A stretch of 64,000 nucleotides of DNA. Origin: JAGQKC01 sp965223675. Lineage in GTDB: Bacteria; Nitrospirota; Nitrospiria; Nitrospirales; UBA8639. Below the pieces are notes generated by a model. The model saw nothing but the letters and a program-made list of their open reading frames with translations, had not been told where the DNA came from and searched no databases. The number at the start of each line of letters is the position of its first letter. The first letter of the stretch is position 1. The stretch spans positions 3,348,001 to 3,412,000 of the forward strand of contig OZ245013.1 in assembly GCA_965223675.1 (NCBI GenBank), in the 5' to 3' direction. Made by a program: the position numbers and the translations under genes. Positions 6,813-15,437 of this stretch are shown here, in pieces.

Positions 6813-7670
6813 TTACTCCTTCTCAGCATCCTTTGCACAGCGAAAGCCCGTTGAGTGATTGCGGTCGAGCGGCTTGCTCATAATCCTGGTAAAGATGCGA
6901 GCTTGTGGTGTTTCGCCCTGCCAGCCTGAACTTCGGAGGACCTTATATCCACCCGCTTGTGGGCCTTTGGGGTTTCGGTCCGGACTTTTTGAATAGTATT
7001 GCGAGTCATACCAATCAGCTACCCATTCCCAGACGTTTCCAGCCATGTCGTATGCGCCGTATGGACTTTTCCCGGCTTCATAAATGCCAACAGGAACAAG
7101 TGTGGTCTCTCCGCGCCAGGTGACTTGGTTGTAGTTCAGGTGTTTATCCGTCGGTTCGACATCTCCCCAAGGGAATCTCCAATCATTCGGTCCTTTGGCG
7201 GCTTTTTCCCATTCGGCTTCCGTCGGCAGGCGTTTTTCCGCCCATTTACAGTAGGCGTCCGCGTCATACCAATCCACATTGATCACGGGAAGGTCGACGA
7301 TGGATTCCGGCATGATGTTACCTTGCCAAAGACCCTTCGATGGATCGGTCGGATGCTGAGGAGTTCGATGACCTGTCTCGGTCACAAACTGGAGATATCG
7401 CCCATTGGTCACCTCATACTTGTCGATATAAAACGTATCCAGAAAGACATCATGATTCGGTCGTTCATCGACACCGCCATCACGCGCGCCACTGGGAACC
7501 CCCATGGGGAACACCCCTTCCGGCACAAGAACCATGGGTGCGGTATCCTTTCCAATAATTTCCGTTGGATTGTCGGTTTTTGCATAGGCACGGTCTAAAA
7601 TAAATACCATGACAAAAATGCCGGCAAGCATCGTAACAGTACAAACCTTTTGAAACTCTCTCTTATTCAT
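6813..7670 (-). CDS. SUMF1/formylglycine-generating-enzyme-fold exported protein
   Basis: A 285-residue protein with an N-terminal signal sequence (hydrophobic run VTMLAGIFVMVFIL after MNKREFQK). The rest is one FGE-sulfatase domain: MVLVPEGVFPMG, then DERPNHDVFLDTFYIDKYEVTNGRY, LPTEAEWEKAAKG, FPWGD, YDMAGNVWEWVADWY and the closing STGFRCA. The paired active-site cysteines of true formylglycine-generating enzymes are not evident, so a structural or ligand-binding role in the periplasm is more likely than sulfatase activation. No sulfatase gene is nearby. It is divergently oriented from the VOC protein, with a 193-bp gap that must hold both promoters. Confidence 0.85.
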   Translation of the reverse strand: MNKREFQKVCTVTMLAGIFVMVFILDRAYAKTDNPTEIIGKDTAPMVLVPEGVFPMGVPSGARDGGVDERPNHDVFLDTFYIDKYEVTNGRYLQFVTETGHRTPQHPTDPSKGLWQGNIMPESIVDLPVINVDWYDADAYCKWAEKRLPTEAEWEKAAKGPNDWRFPWGDVEPTDKHLNYNQVTWRGETTLVPVGIYEAGKSPYGAYDMAGNVWEWVADWYDSQYYSKSPDRNPKGPQAGGYKVLRSSGWQGETPQARIFTRIMSKPLDRNHSTGFRCAKDAEKE

Positions 7671-7863
7671 TGCTTCCTCCTACTATATTCATGGCCATCG
7701 AACGAGATAGCAGAATATATTTCTTTGTGTGATCTTTAGTTAAAGGTCTATTATAGCACGTGAAAACAGGGGGTTGCTCCGGCCCTGGGCCATAGCTATG
7801 ATGGCCGACGATATAAGAACCATCCAAATAATGGTTCGCGTATAGAGGGTAAGTGGAGGCACG

Positions 7864-8301
7864 ATGAACCAGTCGAGTATGCTGGGTCTGAGGCATCTGG
7901 CGTTAAACGTAACAGACATCCGAGTATCGCAAAAGTTTTATGAACAGGTATTTGGGATGAAGGTCGTCTGGCAACCTGATCCTGATAATGTCTATCTGAG
8001 TTCTGGTGCGGATAATCTTGCGCTTCATCAAATTCCTCGGGAGAAACTTGGCTTATATCCGAATCAAGAAGGCCAATTCCTCGATCATTTAGGATTCCTC
8101 ATCGATTCTCCAGCGAATGTAGATGTGATATTTCAGCGGGTGCAAGCTGGAGGCGTTCCAATTATCAAATCGCTCAAAGAGCACCGAGATGGAAGTTATT
8201 CCTTTTACATAGCCGACCCCGATGGAAACGTCGTACAAGTTCTGTATGAACCAACGGTCAGTGAGCTTGAAGCGAAAGACGACGATAGACGAACAACGTG
8301 A
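7864..8301 (+). CDS. VOC-family (glyoxalase/dioxygenase fold) protein
   Basis: A 145-residue protein with two beta-alpha-beta-beta-beta modules of the vicinal oxygen chelate superfamily. It starts LGLRHLALNVTDI (His11 a likely metal ligand) and continues with FYEQVFGMKVVW, DHLGFLID (second His) and the closing FYIADPDGNVVQVLYEP (Glu ligand). Such proteins are lyases, dioxygenases or resistance proteins; the substrate cannot be told. The last residues (KDDDRRTT) run into an intergenic repeat cluster that begins at the stop codon, so the C-terminal tail may be repeat-derived. Confidence 0.85.
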   Translation: MNQSSMLGLRHLALNVTDIRVSQKFYEQVFGMKVVWQPDPDNVYLSSGADNLALHQIPREKLGLYPNQEGQFLDHLGFLIDSPANVDVIFQRVQAGGVPIIKSLKEHRDGSYSFYIADPDGNVVQVLYEPTVSELEAKDDDRRTT

Positions 8302-8314
8302 GACGGACGAGAAA

Positions 8315-8409
8315 ATGTTGCTCGTTGCTTGTGAATCGTCGCTCGTGAAAAAACGACTAGAACGTTATGTGTAAACGAAATACGAGCATCGAGCGACGAA
8401 AGACGAATT
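8315..8409. repeat. intergenic short-repeat cluster (CGAGCGACGA/ACGAAATACGA type)
   Basis: The gap between the VOC and metallo-hydrolase genes is made of degenerate, partly inverted copies of a short word: TTGCTCGTTGC, TCGTCGCTCGTG, ACGAAATACGAGC, ATCGAGCGACGAAAGACGAA. The same words recur in other gaps of this window at 23071-23109, 33591-33658, 39908-39986, 47223-47252 and 57873-57917. Confidence 0.6.
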
Positions 8410-8413
8410 ACTC

Positions 8414-10027
8414 ATGAGTACCTGGGATATCTATCAACCAAACCAATATGTCGGTCTTCATCCATGGGTGTGGGTCCAACTGGAGAGCTCGGAGCCACCT
8501 GGGCCACTACCGTTTTTGGGTGGTGTGGATCCTCAAGTGGTGGCGAGTTTGCATCAGGTCCATAGTATTTTATTGAGCTCGGTGGAGACGGCGATTAGCG
8601 ATATCATGGCGCACCGAGCGCAGTTGGATGATCCAGCAACCCCCCGACGGCTTGAAGATGCGTATGAAGAAGTCGTGGCTTCACGCCCTCAGTTAAAGGC
8701 TCATATCCAATGTGGCCGACAGTCTGATGGCACGTTCCGCTGGACCTACCCTTCAGATTCTCGACTTTCAGCCTCGATGACCTATGCAGGCCTTCGAATA
8801 TTTAATGCGGCTACTCGTAACGCGATTCCTTTTCAGTTTGAGCGACCTATTGCTCCCATGGTTGGCAAATTCTTGGGGTTTTTAGACGGTACCCGAACGG
8901 TGGCCGAGATTCGAACGGTGGCAACCGCTTCAGGGCGAGATATGGAACGTCACTTGACCAAATTTTTCGAATTATTACGCGATAGTGAGTGCCTCGCGGT
9001 GACGTCGACGTCTTCTGTTCGAGAACAGTGGTTACAGAACACCCTCGATCAAGATGTCATTCATCTTGGGCATGCAGCCCTTATGTATCGCCAACGCGAT
9101 CAGTTTTTTTTGGTCGACCCTTGGCTGATGCCCTGGTTTGCCGAATCCCCTAATCCATCGCTTTGGATGAATCTTCTTCCCCGTCCCTCGGCGATCTTTT
9201 TGACCCATGATCACGACGATCATGTGGACCCACGAACCCTCTTTCATTTATCAAAAGACATTCCTATTTTCGTTCCAAGCCGGAAGAATCGGCAGAACTT
9301 GTACTATGACTATCTGTCGCTGCTACGAGAGTTGGGCTTTACCAATGTCACAGAAATGGCACACGGGGACACCTGGAAATTCGAGGGAGGAGAAGTCGTC
9401 TCAGTCCCGTTCTATGGAGAAGATCCTTGTGATTTGGCATTACCGCGTAATTGTTATTTGATTGCCGACCGAGGCCACAACACCCTCGTCCATGCGGACA
9501 GTGGTCCGACCAATGACGGAAAATCTCCGTTAAAAGATGGAATTATCACAGATCTTGTTTCACGCTACGGTCCACTTTCTACAGTGTTAGCCTCTCAACA
9601 GCAGCTCAAAGAGGTACGGAGCTATACAGCTCATGCCTGCCTCTCACATCCCGGAACTTGGTTTGATGTTGGTGAGAATGGCTATCTCACCAATCAATAT
9701 TTATCCGATCTTTGTACGAGTGCCCAAGCCAAATTGTTCATCTCGTACGCAACGGGAGGAGCTGATTGGTATCCAGATCATCTTTCCTTCATGTTTAGTC
9801 ACCGTAATCCGGCAAGAACGGCGTTGATCACCGCACATTGGGATGATCCAGAATCTTTACGAGAACTGCTTAGCCCTCAAGGTTGCGCGTATCATTATGC
9901 CAAAGCTTTGGATATTTTTCGGAAGAGTGACAAAGCGGGCATTCAGGTCATAGAATCATCCCAGTCTCTTTCTCCACTTCATCTTTATCAACAGGATCAC
10001 CAGCTTCCTTCCTTCTTAAAACGATAG
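8414..10027 (+). CDS. metallo-beta-lactamase-fold hydrolase with N-terminal PqqD-like region
   Basis: A 537-residue cytoplasmic protein. The metal-binding motif THDHDDHVD (HxHxDH) lies at about residues 264-271, followed by a VHADSGPT segment; this is the UlaG/CMP-Neu5Ac hydroxylase branch of the metallo-beta-lactamase fold. Residues about 155-205 (FLDGTRTVAEIRTVA...HLTKFFELLRDSECLAV) resemble a PqqD-like or winged-helix peptide-binding domain. The first 150 residues are not recognised. Such fusions are seen in tailoring enzymes of modified peptides, but no peptide precursor or radical-SAM gene is beside it. The substrate is unknown. Confidence 0.8.
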   Translation: MSTWDIYQPNQYVGLHPWVWVQLESSEPPGPLPFLGGVDPQVVASLHQVHSILLSSVETAISDIMAHRAQLDDPATPRRLEDAYEEVVASRPQLKAHIQCGRQSDGTFRWTYPSDSRLSASMTYAGLRIFNAATRNAIPFQFERPIAPMVGKFLGFLDGTRTVAEIRTVATASGRDMERHLTKFFELLRDSECLAVTSTSSVREQWLQNTLDQDVIHLGHAALMYRQRDQFFLVDPWLMPWFAESPNPSLWMNLLPRPSAIFLTHDHDDHVDPRTLFHLSKDIPIFVPSRKNRQNLYYDYLSLLRELGFTNVTEMAHGDTWKFEGGEVVSVPFYGEDPCDLALPRNCYLIADRGHNTLVHADSGPTNDGKSPLKDGIITDLVSRYGPLSTVLASQQQLKEVRSYTAHACLSHPGTWFDVGENGYLTNQYLSDLCTSAQAKLFISYATGGADWYPDHLSFMFSHRNPARTALITAHWDDPESLRELLSPQGCAYHYAKALDIFRKSDKAGIQVIESSQSLSPLHLYQQDHQLPSFLKR

Positions 10028-10194
10028 ACCGTCGGGTAATAAATCACACTTCCTTCGCTGATTGCCTGCCACGTCGTCCTGAAATCTTATAAATTCTGCT
10101 GATATTTGTTGGCTTGGACTCCGTCGGAAACTTAGGTATGATAAGGGCCAAATTCTAGGGTCTTAGTCGAGAAAACTGCAAAGGATAAAGATAC

Positions 10195-10935
10195 ATGATT
10201 GATCAAGACCAAGATCAAAAGATAGATGGTTCCTTTCCAGAAACGGTTGCTGTTGTCGGAGTCAAGGTACGAGATACGGGCGAAGTGAAGAAAACGCGTA
10301 CCAGTGACCACACGCTTCGAAGAGGTGATTACGTCATTCTGGCTCTCGATAATGATCAAACCTATGGAAAGGTCTACACGGAACCGCAGTTTCTCCCTTT
10401 TACTCCACCTATGCGAGTCATGCGTTCAACGATACGAAAAGCAACAGAAGATGATGAACGAGCTATTCAGCGTCATCAAACATTAGTGGCCGAAGGCCGG
10501 GCGTATTGCCTTGAACGTATTGTTGCCCTCAAGCTTGAAATGAAATTAGTGGAAGTCTACAGCTCATTCCAACGTCGAACGTTAACATTTACTTATACAG
10601 CTGAAGGACGTGTGGATTTTCGGCAATTAGTAAAAGATTTGGCTCGGCAATTCGGATGCAGGATTGAAATGCGACAGATCTCAAGTCGTGAAGAAGCCGG
10701 GCGACTCAGTGGAGTCGATACTTGCGGACTTGTCTTATGTTGCGCCAGTTTTTTGACCGATTTTAAGCCGATTCATCCTAATAAAAACGGACGTCATGAT
10801 GGGCAATGGTCTGGCGGCGATAGCCATCGCATTGGTGTCTGTGGACGATTGAAATGTTGCCTCATGTTTGAAGAAGAGGGCTGGTCACTGACCAGACGGC
10901 AGACCCAACCATTGATTCAACCTTCTCGTCGGTGA
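10195..10935 (+). CDS. ricT: PSP1-domain protein (RicT-like)
   Basis: A 246-residue member of the PSP1 family. The middle has VEVYSSFQRRTLTFTYTAEGRVDFRQLVKDLARQF, and the C-terminal core carries the conserved cysteines TCGLVLCCASFLTDF and GVCGRLKCCLMFE. In Bacillus RicT works with RicA and RicF in a Fe-S-containing complex that controls RNase Y and phosphorelay; in other phyla the role is less clear. Odd point: the usual 'KMAK.Q.L.LNPSKISG' linker between the two Cys clusters is replaced by a basic, Gly-rich HPNKNGRHDGQWSGGDSHR segment. It stands alone, upstream of a DsrE-like gene. Confidence 0.87.
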   Translation: MIDQDQDQKIDGSFPETVAVVGVKVRDTGEVKKTRTSDHTLRRGDYVILALDNDQTYGKVYTEPQFLPFTPPMRVMRSTIRKATEDDERAIQRHQTLVAEGRAYCLERIVALKLEMKLVEVYSSFQRRTLTFTYTAEGRVDFRQLVKDLARQFGCRIEMRQISSREEAGRLSGVDTCGLVLCCASFLTDFKPIHPNKNGRHDGQWSGGDSHRIGVCGRLKCCLMFEEEGWSLTRRQTQPLIQPSRR

Positions 10936-11000
10936 CAAATCTAAGTCTCCATATTCTATGAATTGGTTACCCTCTTTCTCGTTGTTCCTTTTTCCTATTT

Positions 11001-11435
11001 GTGATAGCAAATACCGTGAGCACAAAGCCTCGATTTATAATCTTTGCTCATAACGCGACCTACGATAAACTCCATCAGGTGGCAACTTTGGGGTTAACCG
11101 CTTCTGCGATGGGTAAAGACGTCACGGTAGTCTTGCTTTTTTGGACCATTAAAAAATTAGCGGAAAATCGTCTTAATGAATTAGACTTTCCTCCTGAGTA
11201 CGACACTCATGCTGCTGAAGTCGCGAGATTGATCAAAGAACGAAATGTCCCGCTCATTACAGAAATGTTGGAAGAAGCCCGAAGCGTTGGACAGTTTCGG
11301 GTAGTCGCGTGCAGCGCGGGGTTGGAATATATGGGAGTCGATTCGGATGCCGTGTCCAAAAAAGTGGATGAGGTCATGGGCCTGCCAGCAATCCTCTCTC
11401 TTTCTGCTGGGGCAGAAACGACGCTCTTCATTTAA
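11001..11435 (+). CDS. DsrE/DsrF-like sulfur-relay family protein
   Basis: A 144-residue protein of the DsrE/F/peroxiredoxin-like fold. It opens with an FIIFAHNATYDKLHQVATLGLTA strand-helix and a second strand DVTVVLLFWTIKKL. A conserved Cys104 lies in VVACSAGLEYMG, at the position of the active persulfide cysteine of this family. Such proteins transfer sulfane sulfur or act with thiol-disulfide partners. A GTG start at 11001 is used; a second in-frame GTG lies 15 bp later. Other dsr or tus genes are absent here, so the partner is unknown. Confidence 0.82.
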   Translation: MIANTVSTKPRFIIFAHNATYDKLHQVATLGLTASAMGKDVTVVLLFWTIKKLAENRLNELDFPPEYDTHAAEVARLIKERNVPLITEMLEEARSVGQFRVVACSAGLEYMGVDSDAVSKKVDEVMGLPAILSLSAGAETTLFI

Positions 11436-11475
11436 ATTTTCGGGTCGGGAGTTACAGTCGATTGCGAGTCGTTGC

Positions 11476-11922
11476 CTAGCTGGATACAGTCACTGTCGTC
11501 TTCTGTTCAAGCTTGCGAACCAAAGAGTCGACTTGTGAGAGAAATGCCAGAAAATCTTTTGGATTCAAGGCGGCAATATAATCACTGTTCGCTACGCATT
11601 CTTTCGATTCTCCTGACTTTGTCCCATAGTACAAGTCTTCATGGCGAACCGAGGCTACGGGTTGGCCTTCTCGTGGTTCTGACCAAATCAATCCACGGTA
11701 TTCGAACCAGGGTCCTGGTGTAACTTTTCTTAATAATTTGTGATAGGTAGAAATCTGATCTTTAAGAAACTGGACATCGACGTGTCCACTTTTTGCACCT
11801 GCCGCCATTCTTAATTCCTCCACCAAACGATAAAATTTGTCTGAAGCTGCTCCGAAGAAGAACTCACTGTGAGCAGTGTTTTTTCCTCGAATAGCGAATG
11901 TTTTATTGTGAGATGTTAGCAT
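11476..11922 (-). CDS. hypothetical protein with TPGPW motif (Ead/Ea22-like)
   Basis: A 148-residue soluble protein. The middle holds TPGPWFEYRGLIWSEPREGQPVASV and later NSDYIAALNPKDFLAFLSQVDSLV. The TPGPW...N..YIAA.NP arrangement matches the short phage and host proteins related to Ead/Ea22, in which 'TPGPW' is followed by 'NA.FIAAA.P'. The role of those proteins is unknown. The N-terminal 60 residues are helical and not recognised. It converges with the DsrE-like gene, with a 40-bp gap. Confidence 0.6.
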   Translation of the reverse strand: MLTSHNKTFAIRGKNTAHSEFFFGAASDKFYRLVEELRMAAGAKSGHVDVQFLKDQISTYHKLLRKVTPGPWFEYRGLIWSEPREGQPVASVRHEDLYYGTKSGESKECVANSDYIAALNPKDFLAFLSQVDSLVRKLEQKTTVTVSS

Positions 11923-12289
11923 AGATACTTTTCAGTTTTGTACGTCATCCTCAAAATTGAAGTTGAGTATGCATTTGGTGGTCGGGCGGCAAAGTTTTTC
12001 TGTGGTGCTCATAAGGATTTTTAGTCCGGATCAGCTCTAACAGTCTTACGTATAATATCAAGAATTGTATGAAAATTTGGGTAGATTACGATGGTTACCC
12101 TAAAACTTAGACGGTGATATTAAACGATAGTGCGGAGGAAAGGAAAGAAAAAACTGATTTCAGCCAATCACGCTATGAAATATAAGGGTTGTATTGATTG
12201 AGTATGACAACGGCGAATAAGTGAATCAGAAACGGCGACCTTCTTCATACAATGTTGATCGTGAACTCTCGTTTAATTGGTTAATAACA
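11923..12289. other. intergenic, no gene seen
   Basis: This 367-bp stretch between two minus-strand genes has no supported coding frame, RNA gene or clear terminator. Its right end lies just beyond the 3' end of the BNR-repeat lipoprotein gene, and its left end should carry the promoter of the TPGPW protein. Confidence 0.5.
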
Positions 12290-13411
12290 TTATGTTTTCA
12301 TTGGGGTAAGCGGAAGTTGGGTCCAAGCGTCGCCTCCATTCAGTGTACGGTATAATCCTCCTCCATTAGTCCCAATATAAAGGATGTGTGGGTTTTGAGG
12401 GTTGAGCTGAATACTGCGGATACTAGTGGCTTCAAGATCTGAAGTTTTTAAAGTCCATGTTTCACCACCATCTGTACTTTTCTTCACGCCCTGACTCGTT
12501 GCGAGGTAAATGGTGTTTGGGCTCGACGGATCGAGTTGAACTTCACTGACGTAGCTGTTTCCTAGGGCGTCTTCTATCTTCGTCCAGTTATTTCCTTGAT
12601 TCGTGCTTTTAAACAGACCTTGTGTCGTGCCGGCATAGACAATGCTTGTATCCTTAGGATTAATAGCTAAATCATTGACTCCCATGGCCATTGAAGCCAT
12701 TTTGGCGTCTGCTGCCACCATTCCCTCCGTGACCTTCACCCAATTCTCTGCTCTATTCTTCGTTCGATACACCCCACCTGTCGTTCCGGCATACATGATT
12801 TTCGGATGCTGGGGATCAATGGCCAGTGACACCACAAAATTAATTTCGGTCATGCCAGAGAGACGAGAGTCCCAAGTTTTTCCGCCGTCCGAGCTTTGAA
12901 ACACCCCGACCGTCGTGGCAGCGAAGAGTATTTGATTGTCGTGAGGATGAAACACGATCTGATTAACAATTGCCGAAATCGTCCCTCGTTGAAGGCCATG
13001 ATTAAATTGATGCCAGCTTCGACCTCCGTCTGGACTTTTGTACGTCCCGTCGCCATTCGTGCCTGCAAAGACATTGGCAGGGAGGTCTGGATCAATAGTT
13101 AAAGTAATGACGCGAGTTCGAGTGAGTTCCCCTTCAAATCGTTGCCATGTTTGACCTGTATCTCGCGATTTGTACACGGCTTCATCCGTCGCAATGTAGA
13201 GAATATTTGGCTTGGTAGGATGAAGAGCAATCGAGACGACGGTATTGCTGCGCTCTCCGCATGCCACCAGTAAGCTAGACAATACGATGGAAAACCACAG
13301 ATCGCGAACGAGGAAATAGCCTAGTATTCTTCTCCCAATTTTGTTAGGCAATCCCAACGTGTCTCTCGATGTAGAAATGTGATTTTCAATAGAAGAGGAG
13401 TGGTTGGTCAT
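12290..13411 (-). CDS. BNR/Asp-box repeat beta-propeller lipoprotein
   Basis: A 373-residue protein from the ATG at 13411. An upstream ATG at 13456 would overlap the next gene and is less likely. A membrane segment LWFSIVLSSLLVAC ends in a lipobox-like LLVACG, so it is probably an outer- or inner-membrane lipoprotein. The body has six to seven repeats of the Asp-box type: ALHPTKPNILYIATDEAVYKSRDTGQTW, SPDGGRSW, SSDGGKTW, STNQGNNW, STDGGETW. This predicts a sortilin/Ycf48-like beta-propeller used for protein or glycan binding. It is in an apparent operon with the lipocalin-like gene. Confidence 0.85.
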   Translation of the reverse strand: MTNHSSSIENHISTSRDTLGLPNKIGRRILGYFLVRDLWFSIVLSSLLVACGERSNTVVSIALHPTKPNILYIATDEAVYKSRDTGQTWQRFEGELTRTRVITLTIDPDLPANVFAGTNGDGTYKSPDGGRSWHQFNHGLQRGTISAIVNQIVFHPHDNQILFAATTVGVFQSSDGGKTWDSRLSGMTEINFVVSLAIDPQHPKIMYAGTTGGVYRTKNRAENWVKVTEGMVAADAKMASMAMGVNDLAINPKDTSIVYAGTTQGLFKSTNQGNNWTKIEDALGNSYVSEVQLDPSSPNTIYLATSQGVKKSTDGGETWTLKTSDLEATSIRSIQLNPQNPHILYIGTNGGGLYRTLNGGDAWTQLPLTPMKT

Positions 13412-13439
13412 GATATACGGCAGCCTTGATTGTACACAT

Positions 13440-14627
13440 TTATGAGCTTGATGCATTGACTTCGGCGTAACCCGTTAGTTCCACATACCCCATCCCAGTG
13501 ACTGGCCTCTTGTTAAATATTCCCGAAACGTCGACGGCACCTTCCCAATACGTGACTTGCGTACTTCGATCTGTTTGTAATTCTTGATCGGCTAGGCGAG
13601 GGGTAATGTTCAGCTGAATGTCGTGAGAGTCGATTGCTAAGGTCCATTGGCTTGGGTAGCGCGCTCCGCTCTTCGGGCTTTCCCAATAATCGAGAGCGGA
13701 GATATGTAAATCTTTCCGAGGTAAATATTGCGAGGATCCATCTGGGAAGATCAAGGTTCCGCTAGAAATAGGCGTAAACGTTCCGTCTTTTTTACGGAGC
13801 AAGTAGGCCATGATCTCGTGGCCGGATTCTAGTTGAATACTAAACCAGTCCCAGCCGACGAGCCCATCTTGTAAGTCTGATGAACTGAATTCGTGATCCA
13901 TCCAACTTGTGCCCGTAACTTTGAGATCTTTGCCGGCGATACGAAGTTGACCAGTCGTGTGAAGGCGGGTGAGCGAATAGTAGTGTGAAGCATGTGCGGA
14001 CTGAGTTCCTTTTTTACTTATGCCTTCAAGTCCATGAACAATGGGGGGTTTTAAAGAGTTGACGGTTAACTCAACGGCGAAATTGGTTGTTTCGGCTTTC
14101 AGATGGAATTGGTGCTGCTCTGGACCAACGGCTTTCACGAACCAGCTATCGATCCAAGTTTTCAATGTTCCTGGCGACGCACCTGCTTTACCCAATCCCG
14201 CGCGGCTGATCTTTTCTTTGAATTGAAAATTTCCGCTCTGTTCGTCAGTGAGAGCGAAATGCGCAAAATAGAGTTGACGAATGGCCCATTGAGATGGGTT
14301 GGCCCATGCACGTTCATCATCGATGGCACGACGAAAAAATGTCAGCTCATAGCCAAAACGTCGACTATGATCAGGTGTGAACAAATGTCCAGTGAAGTAC
14401 CACCATTCAGTCAAAAAGTTATCGTGAGAGCCATGGTCGTGAGGAAAGGTATAGGTGTACCCTGGCTGTGCATGTTGCCATGTTGGCTTGGTGCTTCGTA
14501 TCTCATCATGAGCCAGAAGGCAAGGAGGTAACGTCATCATCCAGATCAGAACATATGTGAGTGTCTGATTTTGCAGGTGTTTCTTGCAAGAAAAGATAAT
14601 CTGACGAAATGATGAGGTTGTTTTCAT
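13440..14627 (-). CDS. AttH/CrtC-type lipocalin-like exported protein
   Basis: A 395-residue protein with an N-terminal signal sequence (TLTYVLIWMMTLPPCLLAHD). It matches the AttH/carotenoid 1,2-hydratase-like double-lipocalin family: FPHDHGSHDNFLTEWWYFTGHL at the start, RFGYELTFFR, a central GTSWMDHEFSSSDLQDGLVGWDWFSIQLESGHEIMAYLLR and the ending YWEGAVDVSG...GMGYVELTGYA. The conserved EWWY and WMDHE elements are complete. AttH-like proteins bind or hydrate lipophilic molecules; a lipid or isoprenoid ligand is possible. It is upstream of the BNR lipoprotein gene with a 28-bp gap. Confidence 0.85.
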   Translation of the reverse strand: MKTTSSFRQIIFSCKKHLQNQTLTYVLIWMMTLPPCLLAHDEIRSTKPTWQHAQPGYTYTFPHDHGSHDNFLTEWWYFTGHLFTPDHSRRFGYELTFFRRAIDDERAWANPSQWAIRQLYFAHFALTDEQSGNFQFKEKISRAGLGKAGASPGTLKTWIDSWFVKAVGPEQHQFHLKAETTNFAVELTVNSLKPPIVHGLEGISKKGTQSAHASHYYSLTRLHTTGQLRIAGKDLKVTGTSWMDHEFSSSDLQDGLVGWDWFSIQLESGHEIMAYLLRKKDGTFTPISSGTLIFPDGSSQYLPRKDLHISALDYWESPKSGARYPSQWTLAIDSHDIQLNITPRLADQELQTDRSTQVTYWEGAVDVSGIFNKRPVTGMGYVELTGYAEVNASSS

Positions 14628-14766
14628 AGTGAAGTTGGCGGGCTTATAGCATGGAGAATAGATGAGCGCAAATCCCTTGATTTATGCAGCGTTTCGAGCG
14701 TTTACGACTCGGCAATCCAAGAATGATAGCGTTGACATTGGAGAAAACCCTCGGCTATCGTAGCCC

Positions 14767-15432
14767 ATGTTTTCAGAATCTCATTCCAGTCCTTCGAACA
14801 CATTCAGCGTACCTGCGATCATTCCCTTTTTTCCATTACCCAATGTTGTATTTTTCCCACATACCTATTTACCGCTCCATATCTTTGAGCCCCGGTATCG
14901 GGAAATGATTGAAGATACCACAGCAAAAGGGGAGTGTATCGGGATGGCATTACTCAAAGACGGATGGGAAAGCCAGTATTATGAAGCTCCTCCTATTCAT
15001 GAGCTGGGTTGTGTGGGTCGGCTTCTTAACGTGGAGAAACTTTCCGATGGCCGGTTTAATGTTGTCTTAAAAGGTCTCCGTCGTTGCAAGTATCAGGAAC
15101 AATCGGTTGAAACACCATACCGACAGGCGAAGCTTCATTTGTTACCTGATTCTAGAGAATCCCTTGTACTTGAGCCCTTGGTTCGAAAAAAGCTTGTTCA
15201 AATAGTAGGGTCCTATTTAGATTTGAAAAAGGCGCGAGACCTTAGTCAACTCATTTCCTCTGAGAAGATTAACGATGGGGTGTTAGTCAATAGTTTATCA
15301 GCTGGCTTAGACCTCACGTGTTTAGAAAAGCAATTTTTACTCGAGGCTGAGACACTGTCTCAGCGAGCTCGTCGCTTGACAGATTTCCTCAAGTTTAAAC
15401 TCGCCGATCTCCAATCTTCTGCTCAAGGGTAA
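14767..15432 (+). CDS. LON substrate-binding-domain protein
   Basis: A 221-residue protein consisting of the LON N-terminal (PUA-like) domain without the protease. It has the typical opening IPFFPLPNVVFFPHTYLPLHIFEPRYREMIED, then GCVGRLLNVEKLSDGRFNVVLKGLRRC, and a helical C-terminal part ending LTDFLKFKLADLQ. Stand-alone LON-domain proteins are thought to bind unfolded or degradation-prone proteins, but no activity is established. It is followed after 5 bp by the ABC transporter gene, suggesting co-transcription. Confidence 0.9.
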   Translation: MFSESHSSPSNTFSVPAIIPFFPLPNVVFFPHTYLPLHIFEPRYREMIEDTTAKGECIGMALLKDGWESQYYEAPPIHELGCVGRLLNVEKLSDGRFNVVLKGLRRCKYQEQSVETPYRQAKLHLLPDSRESLVLEPLVRKKLVQIVGSYLDLKKARDLSQLISSEKINDGVLVNSLSAGLDLTCLEKQFLLEAETLSQRARRLTDFLKFKLADLQSSAQG

Positions 15433-15437
15433 TTTCT

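Noticed and set aside
8315..8409. CRISPR array
   Set aside because: The short repeated words are irregular in spacing and orientation and have no constant repeat or spacer length; no cas gene is in the window.
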